From NCBI GenBank assembly GCA_947632615.1, contig CANRPW010000014.1, positions 1-62,581 of the forward strand: a DNA stretch of 62,581 nt, given 5' to 3'. The notes under the pieces were generated by a model that saw only the letters and a list, made by a program, of their open reading frames with translations, had not been told where the DNA came from and ran no database searches. Within the stretch, counting starts at the first letter, position 1; every line of letters begins with the position of its first letter. Position numbers and translations under genes: made by a program. The DNA comes from an uncultured Clostridia bacterium (GTDB lineage Bacteria > Bacillota > Clostridia > Lachnospirales > CAG-274). Shown one piece after another: positions 24,679 through 33,727 of the stretch.

Positions 24679-26060
24679 ATCAAAACACCTCCTTTATAAA
24701 TTTTTAAGTCCGCTTTTACAGCGTCTATCAGTGCAGCCTGTGTCATATCCTTTTGAGATAAGGCTTTTATTATCTGTTCGTCAATTGTTCCTTTTGTGAT
24801 TATGTGCTGTATTACTACCGTTTCAGAGGTTTGTCCTTGTCGCCACAGCCTTGCTACAGTCTGCTGATAAAGCTCTAAGGACCATGTTAGCCCAAACCAG
24901 ACAAGAGTTGAACCGCCGCTCTGAAGATTTAGCCCATGTCCTGCACTTGCGGGGTGTATAAGTGCAACAGGCGTATTTCCACTGTTCCACCTTGCTATGC
25001 TCTCCGGAGTATCAAGCTTTGAAAAGGGCATATGTAGCTTATGAAGTCTCTCGGCTATTCTGTCATAATCATGCTTGAACCAATATGCCACAAGCAGAGG
25101 TTTACCGTTCATACTCTCGATTATGTCCTCCAGTGCGTCAAGTTTTTGGTCGTGTATTTTTACTACCTCTTTTTCCTCGTCATAGATTGCGCCGTTTGCC
25201 ATCTGACACAGCTTGTTTGAAAGAGCTGCAGCATTTGCCGCCGTTATCTCGCCGTCCTCAGTTTCAAGTACCAAGTCCCTTTTAAGCTCCTCATACTTGT
25301 CTTTTTCGGTGTCGGATAAATACACTTCATATTCAGAGGATATAAGTTCAGGCATTTTCAAGTGGTCATTTGCTTTCATAGAAACGGTGATGTCAGAAAT
25401 TTTCTTGTATATCCTTTCCTCGGCAAAGGGCAGGGGCTTGTATGAATATATTATCTGTCCGTTCCGCTTGTCGGGTTCAAAATAACTGTTCCTGTACTGC
25501 CCTATAAATCTTCCGAGCCGTTCTCCCATATCAAGCAGTTTGAATTCAGCATACAAATCCATAAGACCGTTTGACGTGGGAGTACCTGTCAGACCGATTA
25601 TCCTTTTGACCTTTGGTCTTACTTTCATTAAGGCTCTGAACCTTTTAGCCTGATGATTTTTGAAGGACGAAAGCTCGTCAATTACTACAGTGTCAAAGTC
25701 AAATGGCACTTCGCTTTTCTCAACAAGCCACTGAACATTCTCTCGATTGATTATGTAAATATCCGCATCGGTTTTAAGTGCTGACAGCCTGTCCTGTTCA
25801 CTGCCGACAGCAACGGAATATCTTATATTTTCAAGATGATTCCATTTCTGTATCTCAGCTGCCCACGTAACCTTTGCTACACGAAGCGGGGCTATTATGA
25901 GAATCTTCCGGATTTCAAAGCTGTCAAACAGCAAATCATTCAGAGCCGTAAGTGTAATTACGGTTTTGCCAAGTCCCATATCAAGGAAGATGGCTGAAAT
26001 TTTGTGGTTCTTTATGTAATTAACTGCGTATTCCTGATAGTTATGTGGATAAAATATCAT
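24675..26060 (-). CDS. SNF2-type DNA helicase
   Basis: A 461-residue superfamily 2 helicase. Motif I is LDMGLGKTVITL, motif II is VIDELSSFKNH (DELS instead of DEAH, usual in this phage group), motif III is GLTGTP and motif VI is QTVARLWRQGQ. It overlaps the VRR-NUC frame by 20 nt. Likely role: replication or recombination of phage DNA together with the nuclease. Confidence 0.88.
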   Translation of the reverse strand: MIFYPHNYQEYAVNYIKNHKISAIFLDMGLGKTVITLTALNDLLFDSFEIRKILIIAPLRVAKVTWAAEIQKWNHLENIRYSVAVGSEQDRLSALKTDADIYIINRENVQWLVEKSEVPFDFDTVVIDELSSFKNHQAKRFRALMKVRPKVKRIIGLTGTPTSNGLMDLYAEFKLLDMGERLGRFIGQYRNSYFEPDKRNGQIIYSYKPLPFAEERIYKKISDITVSMKANDHLKMPELISSEYEVYLSDTEKDKYEELKRDLVLETEDGEITAANAAALSNKLCQMANGAIYDEEKEVVKIHDQKLDALEDIIESMNGKPLLVAYWFKHDYDRIAERLHKLHMPFSKLDTPESIARWNSGNTPVALIHPASAGHGLNLQSGGSTLVWFGLTWSLELYQQTVARLWRQGQTSETVVIQHIITKGTIDEQIIKALSQKDMTQAALIDAVKADLKIYKGGVLI

Positions 26061-26274
26061 TGATTATCCCTCCGATTTCCTTTTCATCGTCAAGTATGTA
26101 TGCCTTAAAACCTAACCTCCTTAACAGCTTTATTCTTGAAAGCTGTATCGGTCTTGGCTTTTTGCCCGGTGCCTTTAGCTCTACAAAGCCGACCTTGCCA
26201 TTCGGCAAAAGCACAAGTCGGTCAGGCATACCGTCAAAGCCGGGGGAGGTTAGCTTTGGCGCTATGCCTCCCAC
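26041..26274 (-). pseudogene. VRR-NUC nuclease whose conserved N-terminus lacks a start
   Basis: From GTG at 26274 the frame gives 77 residues with the VRR-NUC core: PGFDGMPDRLVLLPNGKVGF, then VELKAPGKKPRP. The family's usual first helix is encoded in the same frame just upstream (EKTIEQKLVSAVKAV, to about 26315), but that stretch has no ATG, GTG or TTG and begins right after the TAA of the preceding gene. A GTG at 26316-26318 would supply a good start if the A6 run at 26310-26315 had one more A. Either a frameshift has occurred or an unusual start is used. The nuclease site itself is present. Confidence 0.6.
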
Positions 26275-26328
26275 AGCCTTTACCGCACTGACAAGTTTCT
26301 GTTCGATTGTTTTTTCACTTGAATATTT

Positions 26329-26637
26329 TTAAGCAACTGCCTGTGCTCTTTTTATTATCTCAGCATCAATTTTATTTTTCGGCTCAGAGTTTAAAGAACC
26401 ATAGAACACATTTATGTACTCATCTCCCAATTCAGGATAGTATCGGAACATATTGTCCTCTGCCTTGGAGCTTATGTCGTCAATTATACTCAGAGCCTTG
26501 CCCAGCTTATCTTTATCCGATGCCGATAATACCAAGCTCACATCTGAAGCCATCTTTTTACTGAGATTTTTCACTAAACGCATCTCTGCGCCTATACTTT
26601 TATAAAGTTCAAGAGTTCTTTCTTTTTTGTTTTTCAT
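26329..26637 (-). CDS. 102-residue phage protein of unknown function
   Basis: Begins MKNKKERTLELYKSIGAEMR, helical and charged throughout, ending AEIIKRAQAVA. GAAAGGATTTTTTGAA precedes the ATG. It lies between the primase and VRR-NUC genes in the replication block. I do not recognise the family. Confidence 0.6.
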   Translation of the reverse strand: MKNKKERTLELYKSIGAEMRLVKNLSKKMASDVSLVLSASDKDKLGKALSIIDDISSKAEDNMFRYYPELGDEYINVFYGSLNSEPKNKIDAEIIKRAQAVA

Positions 26638-26791
26638 TTCAAAAAATCCTTTCTCAAAATTTGTTGTAAAAGTTTTGTCCCAATGTCGCTTTATATAGAT
26701 ATTTATTTATAATAATAATTATTATTATTATAATATTTATATATATATAAGAGTAGCTGAAAACGTGACAAAAGCATTTCAAGCCAAAAGT
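26638..26791. other. AT-only tract beside the primase gene
   Basis: Positions 26693-26753 are almost pure A/T and include a palindrome of ATAATAATA/TATTATTAT type. No gene fits. In phages such tracts next to primase genes can be DNA unwinding elements of an origin; I see no iterons to support that. Confidence 0.3.
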
Positions 26792-29056
26792 TCATTTGAA
26801 AAGGCTCGGATTGACGGCATAAACGGCATTTTTTGGTCTGCCGCCACGAGCTCGGTCTGCGTTTTCAACTGTGACGATGCGGACATAACCACAGTCCTCA
26901 AGGGTATCAAGTATGCTTTGGGCTTCTTCCGCTCCCGAAATCCATCTGCAGATGCGCATAAGCCCACGCCTTGTTATTTTTTCCTCTTTGTTGCTGCGTA
27001 TCTTTTCGAGGGCTTTCAATGCAGATTTGAATTCTGAATGCACGCCCATTGCCGAATATGAAGATACAGCGTGCAGGAAGAAGTATTTTCCTATTTCCAC
27101 AGCATTTTCCATAATGTGTTTGTCAATCTCAACAGGTCGGTCCGATTCCAAAAAAGCCTCGCCAACGTCCTTTTTTATAATTGACGCACGTGCCAATATC
27201 CCTGCAAGCCTGAGTGTGTTGCCCACGAGTTTTCCTATCCAGTCTCCGTAAACGGAAAATTCGCCTGCCAGCCGTTCCTCTACCCAGTCATAAAACACAG
27301 TTAAGACAGACTTTGCCTCATCAGTCAGTTTTATGAGATTAGGCGTACTGCTCCTGTTTTCCGAGAGAATATTGTAAATAACATTTTTATAGTGCTCATA
27401 AAGATTCGGGTCTATGGGCAGTGAATAGAAGCTCCTTTCTCCTACCTGAGATTTGGGGTTTGTGTAGAGAAATCTTGCCGTCAGACCTCTGTGGCGGAAT
27501 TTTTTGTTGCTCATAAAATCGCTTATAACCACAGGCTGAACGGTCAGTAAGATTGTAAGACAGGCATCGTCTATAATCACCGAATCCCGCATTATCCGGT
27601 CTACAGTTATGCGCTCTCCGGAATAGGCTTTCAGGAAAACATCAATGTTGACCTTGCTTGAATATGTGCCGCTGAGAACATCGAAAATACCTCCCTCGGA
27701 GGATATGATTGAAATGGCGTTGTTGTTTTCAGAGAGAATCTCCACCAGCTTTTCAGGGGTAGTATCATCGACATATATCCTCATGGGCTTCTGCTCCTTA
27801 AAGTTTACAAGCTGTTCGATAACCTCCTGCAGCTTGTCATTGAAATCCTCTGCGGGAGTGTCAGGCGTGCCTTTTTTCTTTGTGGCACTTATAAGCCTGT
27901 TTTTGGTATTTTCAAGTCTCTGTTTCACAGCTTTTGACATTTCAAACTCAACCTTATGCTCCTTGTTGTACTCTCCGACAAATTCATCAATAGGCTTTTT
28001 AAGTAGAGAAATTACCGCTGTCTTTCTTTCCGAGGGCTCTGCAACAATCAAAACATAAATGTTGGTAGGCTCCCACCAGTCTGATTTTCCCTCTACCTTG
28101 TAGAGATTACGCATACAAGCCGAGATTACGGCAAGGACGCCCGCTGCCGCCATATCAATAGATGTCTGTGTAGACTCAGCAACGCTTGTCACATAGTCCT
28201 TAAGTATCTTTGGCAGGGCATCAACAGGGAAGGAGGGCAAAATTTCACCCTCAAGAGGGATAGGTTCGTCCCAGTGTATTGGATTGCTTTCTTCTCCATT
28301 GTTTTCATATTTGTCGGCAGATATGTAGTCAGGGCTTTTGGCTATCTTTCTGAAAAATTTTAAGGCTGACTGCCAGATTGTTTTTAATTCCTCATCACTC
28401 AGTGGGGGACTGCATTTCTCCGACTTTTCAATAAAAATCTCATAGGCTTTGTCAGTTTCTCCGTATCTTTTCAGAACCTTTCCCGCAAAGTGGGACATTG
28501 TGGAATTCCTGCTGCCCTGCGGAATCTCAGCCTCCTGTGAAAACAGGAAGTCAATATCAGTAGGCCCCTCATGCCAGATTATATCCTTTGTGTCATTCCC
28601 ATACATAAACCTTGCTGCATCTGCGGCTTGCACATCGAAAAAAGGATAATCCTTTAAAATGGCTTTTTTAAGCCCAATATAAGCCCTTACGTCAATTATG
28701 AGCTTATGTGGGAAATATATATGATGTCTCGGTCTTGCTGATTTGTTCCCCTTAACTCTCATATTATTTTTGCTGGGGGCAACAACGTAGGCAGTGTTAG
28801 GGAATATATTTTCATAGTCTTCAGGATAAATCCAGTCATTAGGGTTGTCGGAACGGTCGTTGTCATTATCCATAACAAGACAGTCAGCCGATATAAAATT
28901 GTCATTTCCCCGATAATGGTTTTTAAACTCGGCACAGACGTGGTCAAAGGCTATGGCAGAGCAGAAATCGGCTATATTTGTAATAATACATTTATTCGGA
29001 TATAGTGTATTTTTCTGCTTTCCTTTGCAGTCTGCTGCATATAAAGTAAATTCCAA
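26792..29056 (-). CDS. phage primase / DUF3987 ATPase
   Basis: A 754-residue protein with TTG start after ATGGAGGAAG. The N-terminal half resembles archaeo-eukaryotic type phage primases (LVMDNDNDRSDNPNDW with acidic catalytic residues, later RPRHHIYFPHKL) followed by a PriCT-like helical part near 200-250. From about 290 the DUF3987 helicase-like domain follows, with VAEPSERKTAVISLL in place of a standard Walker A and ISSEGGIFDVLSG later. It starts phage replication together with the polymerase. Confidence 0.82.
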   Translation of the reverse strand: MEFTLYAADCKGKQKNTLYPNKCIITNIADFCSAIAFDHVCAEFKNHYRGNDNFISADCLVMDNDNDRSDNPNDWIYPEDYENIFPNTAYVVAPSKNNMRVKGNKSARPRHHIYFPHKLIIDVRAYIGLKKAILKDYPFFDVQAADAARFMYGNDTKDIIWHEGPTDIDFLFSQEAEIPQGSRNSTMSHFAGKVLKRYGETDKAYEIFIEKSEKCSPPLSDEELKTIWQSALKFFRKIAKSPDYISADKYENNGEESNPIHWDEPIPLEGEILPSFPVDALPKILKDYVTSVAESTQTSIDMAAAGVLAVISACMRNLYKVEGKSDWWEPTNIYVLIVAEPSERKTAVISLLKKPIDEFVGEYNKEHKVEFEMSKAVKQRLENTKNRLISATKKKGTPDTPAEDFNDKLQEVIEQLVNFKEQKPMRIYVDDTTPEKLVEILSENNNAISIISSEGGIFDVLSGTYSSKVNIDVFLKAYSGERITVDRIMRDSVIIDDACLTILLTVQPVVISDFMSNKKFRHRGLTARFLYTNPKSQVGERSFYSLPIDPNLYEHYKNVIYNILSENRSSTPNLIKLTDEAKSVLTVFYDWVEERLAGEFSVYGDWIGKLVGNTLRLAGILARASIIKKDVGEAFLESDRPVEIDKHIMENAVEIGKYFFLHAVSSYSAMGVHSEFKSALKALEKIRSNKEEKITRRGLMRICRWISGAEEAQSILDTLEDCGYVRIVTVENADRARGGRPKNAVYAVNPSLFK

Positions 29057-29088
29057 GTTAATCTTCCTCCATTCCTTTGATAAAATAA

Positions 29089-29454
29089 TTACAGCCTTTC
29101 TTTAAAATACTTAATAACGGTGTCCGCATCATATCTAAGCAGTTCGTCAAACATTAATCTTATTTCAGAATATGAAATGTATAGTTTTAAATCCTCTGCC
29201 CTGAAATCCCGTTCACAGATTTTAAAATCACCGTAGGGGCTCTTTGTAGTCAGATAGCGGTCATGGGGCCTAAAAAGCTCCTTGCCCCTATAAACACAAG
29301 GTAAATACCCGCAAAGGATATTGACCGCCTCATCAAAGGTTTGAAAGGATATAACCTTTGACTGTGGCTCTTCCTTTAAAACCTTATCTGAGTATCTGTA
29401 AATCTCCTTTTCTTTACATTTTAAAGAAACACTTATTATGTATGCTTTTAACAT
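29089..29454 (-). CDS. 121-residue phage protein of unknown function
   Basis: The ATG at 29454 follows AAAGGAG and gives MLKAYIISVSLKCKEKEIYR and onward to YDADTVIKYFKERL. It is mixed alpha/beta with no signal. It lies between the SPFH and primase genes. I do not recognise the family. Confidence 0.6.
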   Translation of the reverse strand: MLKAYIISVSLKCKEKEIYRYSDKVLKEEPQSKVISFQTFDEAVNILCGYLPCVYRGKELFRPHDRYLTTKSPYGDFKICERDFRAEDLKLYISYSEIRLMFDELLRYDADTVIKYFKERL

Positions 29455-29484
29455 ATTGCTCCTTTCATATGGCAATCTTTGCTC

Positions 29485-30336
29485 TTACTCTTCCGCAGAC
29501 ACATCTTTAATAATCTTAGTGTCGGCTCCCTGAACGGTCACCCAGCCGTGGGCTATTCTTGCGTCCATTTCCCATTTCTTAATGAGCTCAGGGGTTATTG
29601 CTTCTCCGATTCGTCTGTACCTGTCCACATCGGCATCTGTTGTGATTTTTTTAACCTCGGCATCTGCCAGTGCCTTTGTTTTCGCTACCGATGCATCGGC
29701 GGCAGCCTTGTCAATTGCTTTCTGATTTTCGATAGCCTGACGTTCTGATGCAAGCTGAGACTGCTGCTTTGCGGCGATAGCTTCATTGTAGGACTCCTCA
29801 AAATCAGCCTCGGAAATAACAACCTTATTTACAATTACTGTATTATCTCCGTATTTCTCGTTTAAGGACTTCTGTATATTTTCCTGTGCAAGAGGCTCTA
29901 TGACGGCACGATTTGTAGATTCTGCATCTGAGAGTCTTTTGCTGCTTGCTTTAATTGCGGAGCTTACAAGATCCTGAGAAACAAGGGATTTATCGTAGTC
30001 CGTAATGTTTGCATAAATCCAAGCTGACTTCTGGGGGTTAATCTGATATGTAACAGTAACCGTATCATAATAAATAGGTGTTCTTGATACCGTTTCCGAC
30101 CATATCTGTCCCTCAAATTTTATGTCCTGCTTTTTGTTGTTTACCTTTTTTATAGACTGTACAAACGGGATTTTGAAGTTGAAGCCGTTTTTTACTGCCG
30201 CTTTGTCTATCTGACCGAAGGTTATGCGAACGCCTGTATATCCTGTGGGAATAACGCTTATTGAGCATATCATCAGAAATCCTGCCATAACTATGGGTAC
30301 CATAACAGCCTTTAAAGTAGATTTGGATTTTGTCAT
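29485..30336 (-). CDS. SPFH/prohibitin-like membrane protein
   Basis: A 283-residue protein with an N-terminal membrane anchor (about 10-32), the band 7/SPFH domain (TGYTGVRITFGQIDKAAVKN near 33, YYDTVTVTYQINPQKSAWIY near 90) and a long Ala/Lys/Gln-rich coiled coil (170-240). SPFH proteins form membrane ring scaffolds, as with HflK/HflC around FtsH. Phage copies are known but their job is unclear. It is embedded in the replication operon with AAGGAGG. Confidence 0.88.
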   Translation of the reverse strand: MTKSKSTLKAVMVPIVMAGFLMICSISVIPTGYTGVRITFGQIDKAAVKNGFNFKIPFVQSIKKVNNKKQDIKFEGQIWSETVSRTPIYYDTVTVTYQINPQKSAWIYANITDYDKSLVSQDLVSSAIKASSKRLSDAESTNRAVIEPLAQENIQKSLNEKYGDNTVIVNKVVISEADFEESYNEAIAAKQQSQLASERQAIENQKAIDKAAADASVAKTKALADAEVKKITTDADVDRYRRIGEAITPELIKKWEMDARIAHGWVTVQGADTKIIKDVSAEE

Positions 30337-30375
30337 TTTGAAATTTTCCTCCTTGAAGTTAATGTTTTGTGTAAA

Positions 30376-30717
30376 TTAATCTGTTTCGAGTAACTTTAAA
30401 TTTCGTAAAGTTCTTTCATACAAGACTTTATTCTTCTTGAAACGGGCTTTAAGCTCCATATATTTCTTTTCATAAGGGCTTAGAAATACAGCCTTGTCCG
30501 AGCTTGCCTTACATTCGGACTTGTACTTTTCGGCTTTATTTTCAAGAAATTCTTTAAGCTCCTGCCGTATTTCCTCTGAGCAGTAGCGGTTTATTAGCTT
30601 GAATATTTTTCCCGCATCTCTTTGACTGACAGGAAAATAATTCTCCGGAATAAGAATTATGCTGCCATTTTCATAATCAATTCTCAGTTCCTTCAGAGGA
30701 CACCGCCTCCTTTTCAA
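30376..30717 (-). CDS. phage protein of up to 113 residues, non-ATG start
   Basis: The frame opens with TTG at 30717, but an AGGAGG inside that sequence favours a start at CTG 30694-30696, giving about 106 residues from KELRIDYENGSIILIPENYF. The C-terminal half is basic and helical (KKYMELKARFKKNKVLYERT). It overlaps the 57-residue gene. It may be a small structural or DNA-binding protein; the family is not recognised. Confidence 0.5.
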   Translation of the reverse strand: MKRRRCPLKELRIDYENGSIILIPENYFPVSQRDAGKIFKLINRYCSEEIRQELKEFLENKAEKYKSECKASSDKAVFLSPYEKKYMELKARFKKNKVLYERTLRNLKLLETD

Positions 30718-30850
30718 GCCGTCTTTTTATCTTAAGTATTCCTCTTTCTGCACCTTTAACATCACCTGAATTAAGCTGTCCCAGAAGTGTTCTGTAGGTG
30801 TTTAAAGGAATCTTGTCTTTTAAAATTTCTACTTCATAGTACAGATTCAC
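30677..30850 (-). CDS. 57-residue phage protein
   Basis: A short frame with GTG at 30850 after AAGGGGGTGACTTTACT. It starts NLYYEVEILKDKIPLNTYRT and ends LEKEAVSSEGTEN. The middle, LLGQLNSGDVKGAERGILKI, matches small proteins seen between polymerase and primase in related prophages. It overlaps the next gene by 41 nt. Function unknown. Confidence 0.55.
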   Translation of the reverse strand: MNLYYEVEILKDKIPLNTYRTLLGQLNSGDVKGAERGILKIKRRLEKEAVSSEGTEN

Positions 30851-30865
30851 AGTAAAGTCACCCCC

Positions 30866-31126
30866 TTAATTCTTACTTCCGTAAATCAGCTGCACCGCCA
30901 TGTAAAATCCGTTGATAAATGCACAGTCTTCATATTTGGTTAAAAGGAAGGACACCTTATCGTCCAATTCGTTTTTTGTATCATCGGCAACATCTAAGGA
31001 CTTAAGATAATCATTAAATCCTTTTAAAGTCTCTTTGACAACTTCGTAGCCGATGCAATCATCAACGTCCTGATTTACATAATCTTCAAGTGCCGCCTTT
31101 GCAGCAAATTCATAAATTTTATTCAT
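30866..31126 (-). CDS. 86-residue phage protein
   Basis: MNKIYEFAAKAALEDYVNQD is followed by a helical body ending FYMAVQLIYGSKN. AGGAGG precedes it. It lies 12 nt after the polymerase gene in the replication operon. I do not recognise the family. Confidence 0.6.
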   Translation of the reverse strand: MNKIYEFAAKAALEDYVNQDVDDCIGYEVVKETLKGFNDYLKSLDVADDTKNELDDKVSFLLTKYEDCAFINGFYMAVQLIYGSKN

Positions 31127-31138
31127 CGTTAGTACCTC

Positions 31139-33094
31139 CTATTCTTTTTTATAAAATTTACATTCATACCCGTCCGCTCTAAGAAGCAAGCCCTCTGCCC
31201 AAGGTGGTGTTTTTCCCATTTGCTCACATATGGCTTTTAAGGAAACGTCTTGCTCTGCTTCAATGATAACCTCATCATGTACGGTAGCCACAATGCGGAA
31301 ACGGGACAAAGTTTTCATGGCGTAGAAAAGAATATCCCTCGCTATGCCCTGTACAATGTTTTCCACAAACTTTGCGCCATAGCTTTCGAGCCTTTCCCAC
31401 TTTTTGGCTGTGCCAACACCTTCATAGGTGACGGATTCGCCGCCGAATTGGTTCTCTCCTATTCTCGGTTTTGCATATGCAAGACTTCTGCCGGAGGGGA
31501 GAGTTATAAAAAGCATATTGCTTTTATGTGTGAATTTAAGGCATTTGACGGTTGTTGTAACTCGTTCTATGACGGTCTTAATAACGGCTCTGTCAACCTC
31601 GTACCACAAGCTGACTATGTTGGGATTTGCTTCTCTCCACGCATCTACAAGTGGCTTTAATTCCTCTTCAGGAATACCCATTTCCAAGGCTCCCATAGCT
31701 TTCAAGGCTCCCATTGAGCCGCCATATCCGAGAGCGAGTTCTGCTATTTTACCTTTTTGACGTAAATGCCCGTTTATGCCGTTTTTCTCAACAGGCACTC
31801 CGAACATCTGAGAAGCAGAGGCACAGTATATATCTCCGCCATTTCGGAAAACCTCATCTCGCCATTTTTCTCTCGCAAGCCAAGCAATAACACGAGCCTC
31901 AATAGCTGAAAAGTCCGCAACTATAAACTTATAACCATTTTTCGGAATAAATGCCGTTCTTATGAGTTGTGAAAGTGTGTCGGGAATATTATCGTAAAGC
32001 ATATACATAAGCTCATAATCCCCGCCCCTTACTACATCTCTCGCACTTTCCAAATCAGAAATATGATTTTGTGGAAGGTTCTGTAACTGTATGAGCTTTC
32101 CCGACATTCTTCCCGTTCTGTTGGCTCCGTAAAACTGAAACATACCTCTTGCACGATTGTCGGAGCAGACTGCATTTATCATAGCCTGATATTTTTTAAC
32201 CGATGACTTTGCAAGCTGTTGTCTCATTTCAAGAACCTTTTTAAGTTTTGGTGGAGCAATTCTTAAAAGCTCAGTTACTGCCTTTTTATCAAGGCTGTCT
32301 GTTTCAAGACCATTTTCAGCAAGCCACTCCTTCATCTGCATTACGGAGTTAGGGTTTTCAAGCTGTGTTATTTCCTGTATGGTCTTAGTAAGCTCCTCTC
32401 TTGCAAGTCCGTCAAATCTGACTGCATTCTTGGCAAACTCCACATCAACGGCAATGCCTCTGTCGTTTATCTCTTGGTCGAGGTGGTATTCGTCCCATAC
32501 AAAATCGGGAACAGAAAATTTGGAAAGTCTCTGCTGAATAAGCATTTCTACCTCAACATCTCTCTTGTTGTAGTATTTAAACCGTTCCCATTTTTCGGGA
32601 GAGTGGTGGGGGAGATTTCGTTTTCTTTCCCCGTTTGTCTTTGTAGGCTTGCAGGGAACACAGAAATACCTGATGAGCTCTTTGCCCTCTGACAGCTTCT
32701 GCTTGTCAAGTCCAAGAATCGCTCCTACAGCTTCAAGAGAAAAAGGCAGTCCCATGTACGCAGCCCAGACCATTGTGCATTTCCAAGAGACAGGGTCAAG
32801 GTATTTGCCTGTAAACTTATCGGGATAGTGCCTTTTAAGATACTCCGACAGACAGACTCTCTCAAAATTGGCATTGTGTGCAAACTTGGTAACAGAGTTG
32901 TCAACCAAAGCATTAATAACTTCATCAGGGATTATCTCGCCCTGAGCCAAGTCCACAACTTCAACCTCACAGCTGTCTACGGCATACCCGAAAAGAAGAA
33001 TCTCAAAATCCTCCGATTCGGCATACTTGTAAAGACCACACTTCTTAAGGTTAACAGACGAGAAGGTTTCAATATCAATTTCCAATTGCTTCAT
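31139..33094 (-). CDS. family A DNA polymerase with 3'-5' exonuclease
   Basis: A 651-residue phage replicase. Exonuclease motifs are EIDIETFSSVNLKKCG, KFAHNANFERVCL and YNKRDVEVE. Polymerase motif A is VADFSAIEARVIAWLA, motif B is RQKGKIAELALGYGGS and motif C is VATVHDEVIIE. There is no 5'-3' nuclease domain, as in other phage PolA enzymes. It follows the DUF2815 gene by 53 nt. Confidence 0.93.
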   Translation of the reverse strand: MKQLEIDIETFSSVNLKKCGLYKYAESEDFEILLFGYAVDSCEVEVVDLAQGEIIPDEVINALVDNSVTKFAHNANFERVCLSEYLKRHYPDKFTGKYLDPVSWKCTMVWAAYMGLPFSLEAVGAILGLDKQKLSEGKELIRYFCVPCKPTKTNGERKRNLPHHSPEKWERFKYYNKRDVEVEMLIQQRLSKFSVPDFVWDEYHLDQEINDRGIAVDVEFAKNAVRFDGLAREELTKTIQEITQLENPNSVMQMKEWLAENGLETDSLDKKAVTELLRIAPPKLKKVLEMRQQLAKSSVKKYQAMINAVCSDNRARGMFQFYGANRTGRMSGKLIQLQNLPQNHISDLESARDVVRGGDYELMYMLYDNIPDTLSQLIRTAFIPKNGYKFIVADFSAIEARVIAWLAREKWRDEVFRNGGDIYCASASQMFGVPVEKNGINGHLRQKGKIAELALGYGGSMGALKAMGALEMGIPEEELKPLVDAWREANPNIVSLWYEVDRAVIKTVIERVTTTVKCLKFTHKSNMLFITLPSGRSLAYAKPRIGENQFGGESVTYEGVGTAKKWERLESYGAKFVENIVQGIARDILFYAMKTLSRFRIVATVHDEVIIEAEQDVSLKAICEQMGKTPPWAEGLLLRADGYECKFYKKE

Positions 33095-33147
33095 AAATTT
33101 TCCTCCGTAGGAGGGCAGCAGTCTAAGCCACTGCCCTCTGAAAATTA

Positions 33148-33723
33148 TTAATTCAGGAAATCGTCTGTATCGTCATCATCAATATCGGCAAAATCGTCCG
33201 CGGCACTAAGTCTGCCGCCCAGAGGCTCACCGTCTCTTATCTTCTGCAAATGATTAAGCCCACAGGCAATCCCCTTATTTCCGTTGGAATTAAAGGCAAA
33301 GAAGTTTATGCTTGCGCGTCCGTAGACACCGCTGTATACTTCAGAACGGTCGATTATATCCTGCTTGTTAGCATCTACAATGCCCGGAGCTATCTTTGAA
33401 TTTGCGTTTACGAAGTAGCTGTTTTTATATGCCTCGTCACCGGAGCGCTCCAAATCACCGTCACGCAGAGGTGTTTTTATTGATGTAAGAGGAGGTACTG
33501 CTCTGCTGTTTCCTCTGAGCGTGCTTTCACCCTCTATGTATGCCGCCTGAATTGCTGCCTTGATTTTGTTTACTGTCACTGTGTCTGATTTGGGGATTAT
33601 AAGGCTTACACTGTACTTCGCAGCACCACCATTTATAGATTTTGGCTCCCAAACATTTGCGTAAGACCATCGTGTGTCCTTTCCCGTAATTACCTTTGTT
33701 GGTGTAACATTATTTTTTGCCAT
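33148..33723 (-). CDS. DUF2815, probable single-stranded DNA-binding protein
   Basis: A 191-residue protein with TRWSYANVWEPKSINGGAAK at the start, the central YFVNANSKIAPGIVDANKQD, and a strongly acidic C-terminus (DFADIDDDDTDDFLN). An acidic tail after an OB-like body is what SSB-like proteins carry. It lies between DUF2800 and the polymerase, the standard order in this phage group. Confidence 0.8.
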   Translation of the reverse strand: MAKNNVTPTKVITGKDTRWSYANVWEPKSINGGAAKYSVSLIIPKSDTVTVNKIKAAIQAAYIEGESTLRGNSRAVPPLTSIKTPLRDGDLERSGDEAYKNSYFVNANSKIAPGIVDANKQDIIDRSEVYSGVYGRASINFFAFNSNGNKGIACGLNHLQKIRDGEPLGGRLSAADDFADIDDDDTDDFLN

Positions 33724-33727
33724 TTTA

